A stretch of 64,000 nt of DNA from DATFYM01 sp035315065 (lineage in GTDB: Bacteria > Acidobacteriota > Terriglobia > UBA7540): the NCBI GenBank assembly GCA_035315065.1, contig DATFYM010000026.1, positions 17,683-81,682 on the forward strand. The letters run 5' to 3'. The notes under the pieces are model-generated. The model had not been told where the DNA came from. It searched no databases and saw only the letters and a list, made by a program, of their open reading frames with translations. Positions 7,993 through 16,439 of the stretch are shown here, piece by piece. Position numbers and translations under genes: made by a program. The first letter of the stretch is position 1, and every line of letters begins with the position of its first letter.

Positions 7993-10279
7993 GGAAATAT
8001 TTGAAGGCGCTCGGGAACGGTCGCCGGAGAAGAGATCTGAGTTCCTGGTGGAGGCCTGCGCAGGGGACGAGTCTCTTCGTGAGGAAGTACACCGCCTGCT
8101 GGCTGAACACGACCGGGCGGGTAAATTCATGAACGCCCCAGCATGGCCGAAGGGTGCTCTACCGACTTCTACCACCGAATCCGACGTGCAGGGCGCTCAG
8201 GGAGTGATTGCGCCACCAGGTTCGCCTCCAGCGTCTTTCAAGGCTGGCGAGACCTTTGCCGATCGCTATGAGATCAAAGGCGAGTTGGGACGGGGCGGCT
8301 TTGGGGTTGTTTACCTCGCCTTCGACCGGGGTCCGCTACAGCGAACCGTAGCGTTGAAAGTGATTCGCTTGGCCTCGGGTCAGCCTTCCGAGCTCGCGGC
8401 CCTGGCCCGCCAGCGCTTCCTGGAAGAGGCCCGCGTCGCGGGCAACCTTTCCCACAGCAACATCGCCACCGTTTTCGACGTAGGTGAATCCGGCGGGTGC
8501 GTCTACATGACCCAGGAGCTGGCGCCGGGCCGGGATCTTCGCAAGATCCTGGACGAAACCCGCGCTTTGCCGCTCCGCCGCATCATCGCCATCGCCCGCC
8601 AAATCTGTGAAGGCTTGGCCCACGCTCACGCCCGAGGCATCGTCCACCGCGACATCAAGCCTGGCAACATCGTGGTGGGCGCGGAGGACCGGGTCAAGGT
8701 TACCGACTTCGGACTTGCCCAGCCGCCTCAGGGCGAGGACTCCGCGCTCAACCAGGCCATTGCCGGCACGCCGGGTTACATGGCGCCCGAACAACTGCGC
8801 GGGGGACGCGTGGATGGACGAGCCGATATCTTTGCCGCGGGGTGCGTTCTCTACCAAATGCTCACCGGACGCCAACCCTTTGACGGATCGACAGCCGCCA
8901 GTGTAATTGAAAAGACGCTTCACACTTTTCCCCCGGAGCCGAGCCGGGTGCGAGAGGACCTTCCCCGCACCCTGGACCGCATCGTGGCCCGGGCCATGCG
9001 GAAGGATCCCGACGAGCGCTATAACAACATCACCCAACTCCAGCAGGACTTGGTTAATTACGACCAGTTCGAGTACCTCACCGAAGCCAAGACCGGAGCC
9101 GCCGAGATCGCAGCCGCTTTGGAAGCACGCCAATGCACGCTTTTTCTCGGGCTCCGCCTTCCCGTCAGCCTCAACGAGAAGCATCCGCCCACGGCCGAGG
9201 CTCTGATTGCCGAATACCTGGCAGAGCGGCTCAGCAGCCCGCCGAAGGAACGGAGCCTCTCGCGCTTGGCGCAGGATCTCGAACTGGAGCGCGGCCGGCC
9301 GGAGATGCTCAAGTATCTGACGGCGGCAGTGCGCAGCCCTCGGGCATCACCGCGGGAGATGATCCGCCGGGTGGCTCGCCTGCCTTTCCCCGTTATCGTC
9401 ACCACGGGATACGACACTTTCCTGGAGGAAGAGCTGGCGAAGGTCAACCGCAAGGTTCGCCGGGTGATCAATTGCCGCAGCGTGCCCGACGATCCCGCCG
9501 ACGCGGACCTCCTGGTGCGGCTGTTCGGCAGCGTGGATAGCGAAGGCTCCATCGTAGTCACCGAGGACGATCTGTGGAATTTCTTCGGCAGTTTCCAATC
9601 GCTGTCTGACGCGCTGAAGTCACTGTTCGCGCGCCAGCGGTTGCTCTTTGTTGGCTACGATCCGGAGGACGAAGGCTTCCGCCATCTTTTCTCGGAGATT
9701 GCGCGCTTCCGCGTGGGTAGCACGGAAGCATGTTACCTGGCCGCCCCGGACGCGGTGCTGCCGGCAGTTCGCTGGGCGCAGCGGAAGGCCCTCCGGTTGA
9801 TCGACGCCGAGCCGGCCTCTTTCCTCTCCCTGGTGGAAGAAACCACCACTGAAAGACGAAGGCAGAAACGGTCCGCCAAGGAAGAGCCGTCCGAGGCGCC
9901 TCTTCCCAGCCGTCCGTACAAGTTCCTCAATTATTACGACCGGGAAGACGAGCGGATCTTCTTTGGCCGCCAGAGTGAGACCAGCCGACTGCTCACCAAG
10001 ATTCACGCATACCCGCTGAACCTGCTGTATGCGCCGTCGGGGAGCGGCAAGACGTCTCTGATTTGCGCGGGCCTGATGCCGCAACTGCGGCGGCAGGGCT
10101 ATACACCGGTCTATTGCCGCGTCTACGATGACCCGGCGGGCGAGATCCGGCGCGCAGCTCTCGAAGCCGTAGGCGCTTCACCCTCAGACTTTCCGCCCGC
10201 CATGCCGCTGCAGACTCTGTTACCTGAGGTTGCCGGGCCGGAACGAGCAGCGGCTGGTGATCTTTGTGGACCAATTTGA
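7964..10279 (+). CDS. Ser/Thr protein kinase - SIR2-like - STAND ATPase, N-terminal part of a frameshifted gene
   Basis: 771-residue frame. Residues 1-50 are the helical leader usual for Acidobacterial kinases encoded after an ECF sigma gene. Residues 102-366 are a complete Hanks kinase: GRGGFG loop, ALK lysine 132, VHRDIKPGN (229-235), DFG (248-250), GTPGYMAPEQ. Residues 385-590 resemble a SIR2_2 domain (FPVIVTTGYDTFLEE, LVRLFGSVDSEGSIVVTEDD, RLLFVGYDPEDEGF), but the expected TTNYD Asn is Gly 482 and the LHG His is Phe 521. Residues 650-758 start a STAND NTPase (FFGRQSE, Walker A PSGSGKTS at 691-698). The frame is lost at about 10234 in a GGG run; removing one G joins it to the next entry. 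Start fixed by homology to sibling kinases. Confidence 0.85.
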   Translation: MTPNRWERVKEIFEGARERSPEKRSEFLVEACAGDESLREEVHRLLAEHDRAGKFMNAPAWPKGALPTSTTESDVQGAQGVIAPPGSPPASFKAGETFADRYEIKGELGRGGFGVVYLAFDRGPLQRTVALKVIRLASGQPSELAALARQRFLEEARVAGNLSHSNIATVFDVGESGGCVYMTQELAPGRDLRKILDETRALPLRRIIAIARQICEGLAHAHARGIVHRDIKPGNIVVGAEDRVKVTDFGLAQPPQGEDSALNQAIAGTPGYMAPEQLRGGRVDGRADIFAAGCVLYQMLTGRQPFDGSTAASVIEKTLHTFPPEPSRVREDLPRTLDRIVARAMRKDPDERYNNITQLQQDLVNYDQFEYLTEAKTGAAEIAAALEARQCTLFLGLRLPVSLNEKHPPTAEALIAEYLAERLSSPPKERSLSRLAQDLELERGRPEMLKYLTAAVRSPRASPREMIRRVARLPFPVIVTTGYDTFLEEELAKVNRKVRRVINCRSVPDDPADADLLVRLFGSVDSEGSIVVTEDDLWNFFGSFQSLSDALKSLFARQRLLFVGYDPEDEGFRHLFSEIARFRVGSTEACYLAAPDAVLPAVRWAQRKALRLIDAEPASFLSLVEETTTERRRQKRSAKEEPSEAPLPSRPYKFLNYYDREDERIFFGRQSETSRLLTKIHAYPLNLLYAPSGSGKTSLICAGLMPQLRRQGYTPVYCRVYDDPAGEIRRAALEAVGASPSDFPPAMPLQTLLPEVAGPERAAAGDLCGPI

Positions 10280-13200
10280 GGAGATCTTCATCCGCCACGA
10301 CCAGGAGGCGCGCGACCGCTTCTCGGCTTCGCTGGCCGCGACTTTGGCCGAGGGTAAAGGCAGGGTGCGATTTGTTCTTTCCTTGCGCGAGGATTTCCTG
10401 GCGCGCCTTTCCGAGTTCCGCGAGCGCATTCCGAACATCTTCCACAACGAGTTCCGCCTGGCGCCGCTCTCGGAGGCCGAATCCCGCGCCGCTATTGTCG
10501 AGCCCGCCCGTCTGCTGGGGCTGGAGGTTGAACCGGAGCTGATGGAAAGGCTGATTGCCGACCTTTCCCGCGAGGGCGTTGACCCGCCCCAGCTCCAGAT
10601 CGTTTGTGACACTTTGTACGACGCGCTGGAGCACGGCGAGAAGCGGCTCACCCTCAAGTCCTACCTGGCGCTGGGGGAGACGCGGAAGATTCTCGGCAAT
10701 TATCTGGAAAGGGTCCTCCACGAATTCCCACCTCCCGAGCGCGACGCGGCCCGCGAACTGCTCAAGAGCCTGGTGACCTCGGAGAAGACCAAGACGGTGG
10801 CGCAAATCGCGGACTTGGCACGGGCGGCCGGCCGCCCGGAGGACGAGGCCTCGCGAATTCTCGCTGAGCTTTCCAACCGGCGGCTGATTCGGCGCGTGCA
10901 GCGCGAAGAGGGTTACTGGTATGAGCTCACCCACGAGTACCTGGTGGAGGAAATCAGCCGCTGGCTTTCCGAGAAGGAAATGCAGCTCAAGAAGCTTCGC
11001 GAGCTTCTGGAACAGGCGATCCGGAACCACAGAAACTTGGGAATCCTGATGCCGGCGGCTCAGCTTCGTTTGGTTCAGGCGCAAGAGGACGACTTGAATT
11101 TGTGCAAGGAGGAGCGCCAGTTCCTCCGGGAGAGCGCGCAGGCGCTCAGCACGAGGCGAAGGAGACTGGCGGCCGGGGCCGCCGTGGCTGCCTTGTTGCT
11201 CGTGGCTCTGGGCGTTACGTGGAGATATGTTTACTTGAGGACCCACGTCTTTATCCAAGCTCAGGACAAGGAGTATATCGATTTCAATTCGGGTAACTTC
11301 TTCGGCACGAAGCAGGCTTACCGCCTGGAGAACATTCGCGTTTATGCCGGGTCGCCGGCCCGCTGGTGGCTCGACGCCCGACTCGGCTTCCCAAAGCCGG
11401 TCTATCAAACGGACTTCGAATTGGACCAACTCGATCCGGCCCGCCGCGACGCCGTCAAAACCGGCCTAGTGTTTCCGCGCAACGTTTCCGTGCAAAACGA
11501 GATCTGCAACATGCTGCAGCCCGACGTCAAGGTCCGCTTCCTGATCACGACTGGAAGATTGGATGAGGCTCTGAAGTTTCTGCGGGGGTTGTATAAGGAT
11601 CGATCCGTGAATCAGGACGATCTAGACGGCATTACAACAATGCTGGGATATTCGGGGGCACAAGACGAAGGCTTTGCGCGAGACGCAGTCGGGCACGCTT
11701 TCCGCCTTACCACCGTTCGGCCTTCATTCGGGAACAGCAGGGCAGGCCCTCTGGTTGGCCTGTTGGCGAATCTACCCGACGAGCACTGGCGTACGTACAT
11801 TGCTCCCCTCTTAAGCATGCCCGCAACACGTGCTGGTGCGGTCGAAGTGCTCGGGCTCATGGGGAATCTAAATGACGTTCCTCTTATAAACCCTTATGTT
11901 GATACCTCGGCCGAGCAGGATGAATGGGGAGATACCAAGTCTTCCGCCATTAGTGCCCTCATTCGCCTGGGCGACTGCTCCGCCCTGCCGACAGTCCGAC
12001 AGCTTCTGAGAGAGTCCAGTGCGGGTCCCGACACGCAGATGAGGGGTGTCGACTACATCCGGCACTGTGGTGGTGAGCCCGACCTGAGCGAGTTGGAGCA
12101 GTTCGCGCGCCGACTAGCGTCCGCCGGCGCAATGGGAGCGTCTTACGCTTCTTACTCGATTCTCACGATGTACGCGATCGATCCTCACGCTTCCCTCGCG
12201 GCGATCAAGAGAATGCTTTCTGAGGGATCGTTGTCCTCTTGGAAAGCGGAAGCCCTGGGAGAGATTGCTGCCCCTGAACTCCTGCCCGACCTGCGCTCAA
12301 CCCTTGCAGCCAGGCAACCTTCATTCCAGGCTCAAGCCGCCAGCGCTCTTGCAGAGCGAGGAGACGATGAGGGATTGGCCGTTGCTGCGGGACTCGCGCT
12401 TGACAAGGGGCAGGAAATGCGCCATCGCACTGGGGCCCTGGCCGCATTCCAGTTCTTCAAGGGAGCCGACCTGGAACGCTTTCTCCTGAGTTTGTTTAAG
12501 GCTTCTCAGCCCCAGGAAGGCGAAATTCGTGCGGCCGCCCTCAGGGGTTTGCGCTGGTATGATGACGACGAGACCTTGGAGGCGCTCGCCCTAGGGCTCC
12601 ATGACAACGACGGTTCGGTAAGAGCAGCCGCCGTGGAGAGTCTGACCTCTCAGAGTTCGACGCGCGTCCGCCAGTGGCTTCATCAAAGAATCCAGGACCG
12701 AGATGGGGTGACAAGGGTTTACGCCGGACAAGCGCTCCAAACCTTGGAGGCAGTGAGTTACCAAGATGTCTTCAAGAACTATCTGGAACAGCGTGCGGAG
12801 GCGACAAACGATTACGGTACCCTCGTTGAATCCATTATTGGGCTGCGAGACTCATATATTGCTCAGCCTGAAGCAGTGGCTGTCGAAGCGTTGCGTAGCC
12901 CTCGGCGTGATGTCCGGCTCGCAGCCACATTGGCTTTGACGGAGCACCCGCACACGACGGAAGCAGCCGAATTGCTGTCCCGCGCCCCAAAGGATAACGA
13001 TCCCTGGTTTCACCTCGCAGCCCTCCGTGCACAATGGGCAATAAATGCCGCTCACAAAGCGGCCACCGTTCGAGAAGAGGCCCGCGGCGCCCTCACACAT
13101 GACAATGTACAGCGAGCCTGGCAACTCCTAGACCGGGTCGGAGAATCCGGCACTGATTACCAACTGGCACTTAAGATGGCGTTTTCGGCTGGTAAGCCCC

Positions 13201-13544
13201 TGGGTGGTCCCTCTGGCTCTAGCGTAATCATTATTACCGGAGGCCCAGGATACTTATTCGATGCCGTGTTTTCACCTAAGTCAGCCCAGTTCGAACTGCT
13301 TAGATCAGAAACCCGATTCAAGCGACGCCCGCCTCCAGATGCAGTTCAGCGGTTGATGTACCTGTTGAGCGACAACCCTGGCTCGAGGAAAGCTGCCCGC
13401 GACGACCCCTACTTCGCGTCGCTCCGGGGGTTCTACGAGTTCCGCGTCCTGACCGGAATGCAGGAACCCATCACCGTCGAGAAGATCAAGCTGCCTCAAC
13501 CGAACTCACCAAGCCCAAAAGCTTCGGTGGAGAAGTCCAAATAG
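10230..13544 (+). CDS. STAND ATPase (Walker B onward), transmembrane segment and HEAT-repeat region; C-terminal part of the frameshifted kinase gene
   Basis: This frame continues the previous gene in the +1 frame: QRLVIFVDQFEEIF is the Walker B strand of the nSTAND ATPase begun before the frameshift. It is followed by VRFVLSLREDFLARL (sensor region), a winged-helix-like part (YELTHEYLVEEISRWLSEKE), a coiled stretch, and one transmembrane helix near 11165-11230 (AAVAALLLVALGVTW). The rest, to 13544, is HEAT/PBS-like alpha repeats (for example SAISALIRLGD, AEALGEIAAPELLPDLRSTL, AAAVESLTSQSSTRVRQWL). The first codon shown (TTG at 10230) is unlikely to be a true start; the intact protein would be about 1,860 residues. 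A sensor/effector of the STAND class anchored in the membrane is the likely role. Confidence 0.8.
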   Translation: MPGRNEQRLVIFVDQFEEIFIRHDQEARDRFSASLAATLAEGKGRVRFVLSLREDFLARLSEFRERIPNIFHNEFRLAPLSEAESRAAIVEPARLLGLEVEPELMERLIADLSREGVDPPQLQIVCDTLYDALEHGEKRLTLKSYLALGETRKILGNYLERVLHEFPPPERDAARELLKSLVTSEKTKTVAQIADLARAAGRPEDEASRILAELSNRRLIRRVQREEGYWYELTHEYLVEEISRWLSEKEMQLKKLRELLEQAIRNHRNLGILMPAAQLRLVQAQEDDLNLCKEERQFLRESAQALSTRRRRLAAGAAVAALLLVALGVTWRYVYLRTHVFIQAQDKEYIDFNSGNFFGTKQAYRLENIRVYAGSPARWWLDARLGFPKPVYQTDFELDQLDPARRDAVKTGLVFPRNVSVQNEICNMLQPDVKVRFLITTGRLDEALKFLRGLYKDRSVNQDDLDGITTMLGYSGAQDEGFARDAVGHAFRLTTVRPSFGNSRAGPLVGLLANLPDEHWRTYIAPLLSMPATRAGAVEVLGLMGNLNDVPLINPYVDTSAEQDEWGDTKSSAISALIRLGDCSALPTVRQLLRESSAGPDTQMRGVDYIRHCGGEPDLSELEQFARRLASAGAMGASYASYSILTMYAIDPHASLAAIKRMLSEGSLSSWKAEALGEIAAPELLPDLRSTLAARQPSFQAQAASALAERGDDEGLAVAAGLALDKGQEMRHRTGALAAFQFFKGADLERFLLSLFKASQPQEGEIRAAALRGLRWYDDDETLEALALGLHDNDGSVRAAAVESLTSQSSTRVRQWLHQRIQDRDGVTRVYAGQALQTLEAVSYQDVFKNYLEQRAEATNDYGTLVESIIGLRDSYIAQPEAVAVEALRSPRRDVRLAATLALTEHPHTTEAAELLSRAPKDNDPWFHLAALRAQWAINAAHKAATVREEARGALTHDNVQRAWQLLDRVGESGTDYQLALKMAFSAGKPLGGPSGSSVIIITGGPGYLFDAVFSPKSAQFELLRSETRFKRRPPPDAVQRLMYLLSDNPGSRKAARDDPYFASLRGFYEFRVLTGMQEPITVEKIKLPQPNSPSPKASVEKSK

Positions 13545-13922
13545 CCCGAGATGAGGCTGAGGATTCTGGATTCTCTCCGGCTCTGAAGGAGGGCGCCAAA
13601 ATCCGCATTACCTGGTGCTAAGACAACCGGTCTCTATTACAGGGTGCCGAACATCCGGCTACCCGGAGAACCCCGAAAGGTTCAAGTCTCGAGCGAAGTC
13701 GCTGGCATGTCCGTATCCAGTGCAGCGTCTGGCGAGCAGGTGGGGCCAGTCCTCATTAACGTTTGAGAGCATTTGCGGGTGGTTTGGTCATCGCCTTCCG
13801 CAGCGGGCAATCAGTGCCTCAAAACGTCTCGGTTGATTATGCGACGCTTGCCCTGTTCTTGAAGAAGACTACACCAGGAGTGAAGCGTCGGCAAAACCTC
13901 CTGGAATAGACGATGCACCGGG
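13545..13922. other. Intergenic region, nothing assignable
   Basis: A 73-codon open frame at 13615-13836 has no ribosome binding site and no recognisable motif, so I do not call it. No repeat family seen elsewhere in the window was recognised here. Confidence 0.4.
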
Positions 13923-14084
13923 TTACTCCTGGAACTTCCGACGGATCGTAACCGTCCGATCCAGCTCATCCACCGCCTGGAGGATCTTCAGTTGCAAATC
14001 CTTGTCGAGGGTCGCCGTTCGCAAGTACTCATGAACCTCGGCTTGGGCGGACGTCGATTGCTGTCCCTCCAGAAACGCACTCAT
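13923..14084 (-). pseudogene. Short ORF (53 aa), truncated member of a three-copy fragment family
   Basis: Reads MSAFLEGQQSTSAQAEVHEY, then a helical part with KDLQLKILQAVDELDR, and TVTIRRKFQE to the stop. Two decayed copies lie at 15048-15275 and 17164-17250. No ribosome binding site precedes the ATG; a GAGTGACGAGTGG repeat abuts it at 14092, so the 5' part may have been lost to repeat insertion. Function unknown. Confidence 0.4.
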
Positions 14085-14091
14085 AAAAGCG

Positions 14092-14197
14092 GTGGCGAGT
14101 GACGAGTGGCGAATGGCTAGCCGACCTGCCGCCGCCTCCCAGGGTTCGGGATTCGGGGTTCGCAGAAGGGACGGAATTCGGGATTCGGGGTTCGGCA
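14092..14197. repeat. Half-hairpin repeats, GAGTGACGAGTGGC and GGGATTCGGGGTTC families
   Basis: 14092-14117 is a slipped GGCGAGTGACGAGTGGCGAA tract (family at 44.9 and 50.4 kb). 14142-14197 holds two copies of TTCGGGATTCGGGGTTCG-like sequence separated by AGAAGGGACGG (family at 47.6 kb). No opposing arm was found close by. Confidence 0.6.
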
Positions 14198-14216
14198 GAG
14201 GACGACTACGAGCCCC

Positions 14217-14711
14217 CTACACCAGTTTGTTGCGTTGGGCGTGGCGGTCCAAGAAGAGTTGAACAATCTGGGGCGAGGCACGGAAGCCGGTCTGGAGCAA
14301 TTGTTGGAGGGTCGCCGGGAAATCTTCCACAAGGCCCCGACCGGCAGCCAGGTAGAGAACAGTGAGAGTACCAGCGATCTTGAGATTTCGACGCGCGGCT
14401 TCTTGCCGCCCGCCGAGGTCATCCATCAGGAGCAGGTCCGCGCCAAGGTTTTGGGCCAGAATAATCGCGTCGCGCTCACCCGCGTCCAGATGCACCAGGG
14501 CCGGATCGGCTGGAAACAACCTCGGGTCAACCTCCAGCCAATCGGGGCGATGTGTGATCCAAGCCATGACTTTTAGTGGGGCGCCTTGGGCTTGAAGCTC
14601 AGAAAGCACTGCGGCGGGAGCGATGACACGAGCGTACAAGGCCTCCAAGATGCCTGCCTGGTCGATGAGAATAAGGTGGTTGAGCGGGGTAGTATCAGCG
14701 ATGACGATCAT
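14217..14711 (-). CDS. DUF3368 PIN-like toxin
   Basis: 164-residue PIN-domain-type protein. It opens with MIVIADTTPLNHLILIDQ, in which the first acidic residue and TTPLN are characteristic of DUF3368. ELQAQGAP and LDAGERDAIILAQNLGADLLLMDDLGGRQEA follow, with the later acidic residues of the nuclease centre (DAGERDA, MDD). Start at 14711 is preferred because it begins the conserved beta strand and overlaps the antitoxin stop by 4 bases (ATGA). It pairs with the UPF0175 gene upstream. Likely a ribonuclease toxin. Confidence 0.8.
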   Translation of the reverse strand: MIVIADTTPLNHLILIDQAGILEALYARVIAPAAVLSELQAQGAPLKVMAWITHRPDWLEVDPRLFPADPALVHLDAGERDAIILAQNLGADLLLMDDLGGRQEAARRNLKIAGTLTVLYLAAGRGLVEDFPATLQQLLQTGFRASPQIVQLFLDRHAQRNKLV

Positions 14712-14998
14712 TGTGACCGGAATTCGCGCTCCCGGCATTCGAGCAAGCGTTCATTGGCATTGATTTCCTGATCGATTTCAGAGGGCGTATAGTTGTAATA
14801 GACTCCGCGGTCCTTCAAGAAGGAATTCACTTCCCAACGGGTCTGGAAGCCAAGCACACGGCGCACTTGCGACTCCGTTAACGCCCCGGAGCGGTAACCT
14901 TCCAAAGCGATTGCCTCAAGGGCGTGGCGCGGTAAGTCCTTCCACTTGGCCTCAAGGCCCGCCACGATGTCTTCGGGCAATTCGATGGCAACTTGCAT
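14708..14998 (-). CDS. UPF0175 family antitoxin
   Basis: 96-residue protein beginning MQVAIELPEDIVAGL and containing HALEAIALEGYRSGALTESQVRRVLGF, then RWEVNSFLKDRGVYYNYT. This is the helix-turn-helix pattern of UPF0175 antitoxins, where the ALEGYR and LG..RxE.xxFLK..g segments are usual. It is the first gene of the pair with the DUF3368 toxin, whose start overlaps its stop. Confidence 0.85.
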   Translation of the reverse strand: MQVAIELPEDIVAGLEAKWKDLPRHALEAIALEGYRSGALTESQVRRVLGFQTRWEVNSFLKDRGVYYNYTPSEIDQEINANERLLECREREFRSQ

Positions 14999-15047
14999 GG
15001 GTCCCTCGACTGCTGCTCCTTATTTATACCACGTTTCCCCTTAATCC

Positions 15048-15275
15048 GGGAACTTCCGGCGGATCGTAACGTCGTATCCAGATCATCCACCGCCAAGGCA
15101 GGGAGTCGCGAGTCGGGAGTAGGGAGTAGGGCGGATCGCAACCGTCCGGTCCAGCTCATCCACCGCCTTGGGGGATCTTCAGCCGCGAATCCTGGTCGAG
15201 GGCCGTCGTTCGCAAGTACTCATGCACCTCGGCTTGGGCGGACGGCGATTGCTGTCCCTCCAGAAACGCCCTCAA
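15048..15275 (-). pseudogene. Decayed copy 2 of the 53-codon fragment, with repeat insertion
   Basis: Matches 13923-14084 over GGACAGCAATCGCCGTCCGC and the ending that codes for VTIRRKF-like residues. It has lost the ATG and is split by a GGGAGTAGGGAGTAGGG half-hairpin at 15101-15131 that is bordered by a partial duplication of the fragment (GGCGGATCG and CATCCACCGCC occur on both sides). Confidence 0.5.
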
Positions 15276-15321
15276 TCATAGAGGGAGTACATCACGTCGG
15301 CTTCTCCACCGGAGATGTGAC

Positions 15322-15711
15322 TCACCTGAAGGGTCTGGTGCGAAGGCTCGTATACCGCGCGATGGACTCGAAGTCCCGGTCCTTGTGCCACACCGGTACG
15401 CGATTGTCGATGGCGATCGCAGCGATGAGGCAATCCGTGGAGGAACGAATCGTGTAGCCCTTTGCGCGCCCCAGGCGGTAAATCTCGGCCGCCGATAGAA
15501 ATGCGGAGCCGGGCAACGGATCGCTTAGGACCGGCAGTGCCAGCAGCCCCTCCCGAAAGGCCTCGCTCGCCGGATCTTGGCGGAGGCCCTGCAGAACCTC
15601 CTGCACGACGGGTCCGCAGGTGACAAAATTAAGCAACTCCTCTTGAGAGACCTTCGAGCCCAACCTCCGATTCAGGAGTTCGATCCAGACGGAGGTATCG
15701 ACCAAGATCAT
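15322..15711 (-). CDS. vapC: VapC toxin, PIN ribonuclease, copy 1
   Basis: 129 residues. PIN signature ILVDTSVWIELL (first Asp), QEVLQGL (Glu), SSTDCLIAAIAI (second Asp), then VPVWHKDRDFESIA (final acidic residues). Overlaps the stop of its antitoxin by 4 bases. About 92 percent identical by eye to copy 2 at 17296-17685, with about ten substitutions, and collinear with it at a constant offset of 1,974 bases. Confidence 0.9.
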   Translation of the reverse strand: MILVDTSVWIELLNRRLGSKVSQEELLNFVTCGPVVQEVLQGLRQDPASEAFREGLLALPVLSDPLPGSAFLSAAEIYRLGRAKGYTIRSSTDCLIAAIAIDNRVPVWHKDRDFESIARYTSLRTRPFR

Positions 15712-15950
15712 CGCCGGCCCCGCTGCCGCCTCTCGCTGGGGCGCCGCCTTTCGACCCTATCCTCGCGCATTTCCTGCAAGTCTCCTTGCCAAAGCCCTTG
15801 GCCAAAGAATCGAGGCAGGTCCTGAATCTTGCGAAGGCGCATGACCTCCGCTAAGGCCAGATTGACAGCAGCCGAGTATGTCTTTACGCCCAGCAGATGC
15901 GTGGCTTGATCGAGCAGTTCCGGGTCTAACACAAGATTTGTACGTTTCAT
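15708..15950 (-). CDS. vapB: VapB antitoxin, copy 1
   Basis: 80-residue antitoxin: MKRTNLVLDPELLDQATHLL and KTYSAAVNLALAEVMRLRKI form the ribbon-helix-helix DNA-binding part, and the tail GQGLWQGDLQEMREDR is the usual toxin-binding motif of this VapB family. Starts 6 or 18 bases further up are possible; the ATG at 15950 fits the family N-terminus. Four substitutions separate it from copy 2. Confidence 0.88.
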   Translation of the reverse strand: MKRTNLVLDPELLDQATHLLGVKTYSAAVNLALAEVMRLRKIQDLPRFFGQGLWQGDLQEMREDRVERRRPSERRQRGRR

Positions 15951-16101
15951 GCGCATAGTATACATCAAAGCTGAATGAGGCGGTAGAGTCTGAATGAGGC
16001 GGTAGAGTCTCGTCCAAGGGGGGATTCAGGGTCCTGGCGAGTCAGCGGGTGGGCTCAGTCTCCCATTTGCACTTGGAGTGCATTTCGCGTACATTGAAAG
16101 C

Positions 16102-16347
16102 ATGACGGTGGAAGCCATCAAAGAAGCGATCGCGGTCCTTGCCCCGGACGAGAAGACCGGTCCGGCCGCGTGGCTCCTCCAGCAGGACATGGAGGAGTGG
16201 GACCGACAGATCGAGGAAGATTTCTCCCCCGGCGGACGCGGGATGGCTCTGTTGGAAGCGGCCGAGTCTGACGTCGGGCAAGGGCGAGCGAAGCCAATGG
16301 ACGAGTTTCTGGCAGAGTCCAGATCCAACCGCAAGCAGACTCTCTAA
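16102..16347 (+). CDS. Orphan RelB-like putative antitoxin
   Basis: 81 residues: MTVEAIKEAIAVLAPDEKTG, then AAWLLQQDMEEWDRQIEEDFSPGGRGMALLE and a basic tail. Proteins of this type (W..DREIEEDFSPGGRG) usually precede a RelE/ParE toxin. No toxin follows; instead a 60-base fragment of the DUF3368 region begins at 16379. I place the start at 16102, at the conserved MTVEAIK, rather than 16078. Probably an antitoxin left without its toxin. Confidence 0.6.
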   Translation: MTVEAIKEAIAVLAPDEKTGPAAWLLQQDMEEWDRQIEEDFSPGGRGMALLEAAESDVGQGRAKPMDEFLAESRSNRKQTL

Positions 16348-16378
16348 CGGTGATTTCCTTTCGATCCTCCACTTGCCT

Positions 16379-16438
16379 AGTCGATGAGAATAAGGTGATT
16401 GAGCGGGGTAGTATCAGCGGTGACGACAATTCGGTACG
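16379..16438. repeat. Copied fragment of the DUF3368 toxin N-terminal region
   Basis: TCGATGAGAATAAGGTGATT and the following GAGCGGGGTAGTATCAGCG match 14661-14715, which encodes the start of the DUF3368 toxin, with few differences and in the same orientation. No other part of that gene is present here. Confidence 0.65.
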
Positions 16439-16439
16439 C

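Noticed and set aside
9993..11429. 478-codon minus-strand frame opposite the STAND region.
   Set aside because: Antisense shadow; the plus strand shows Walker motifs.
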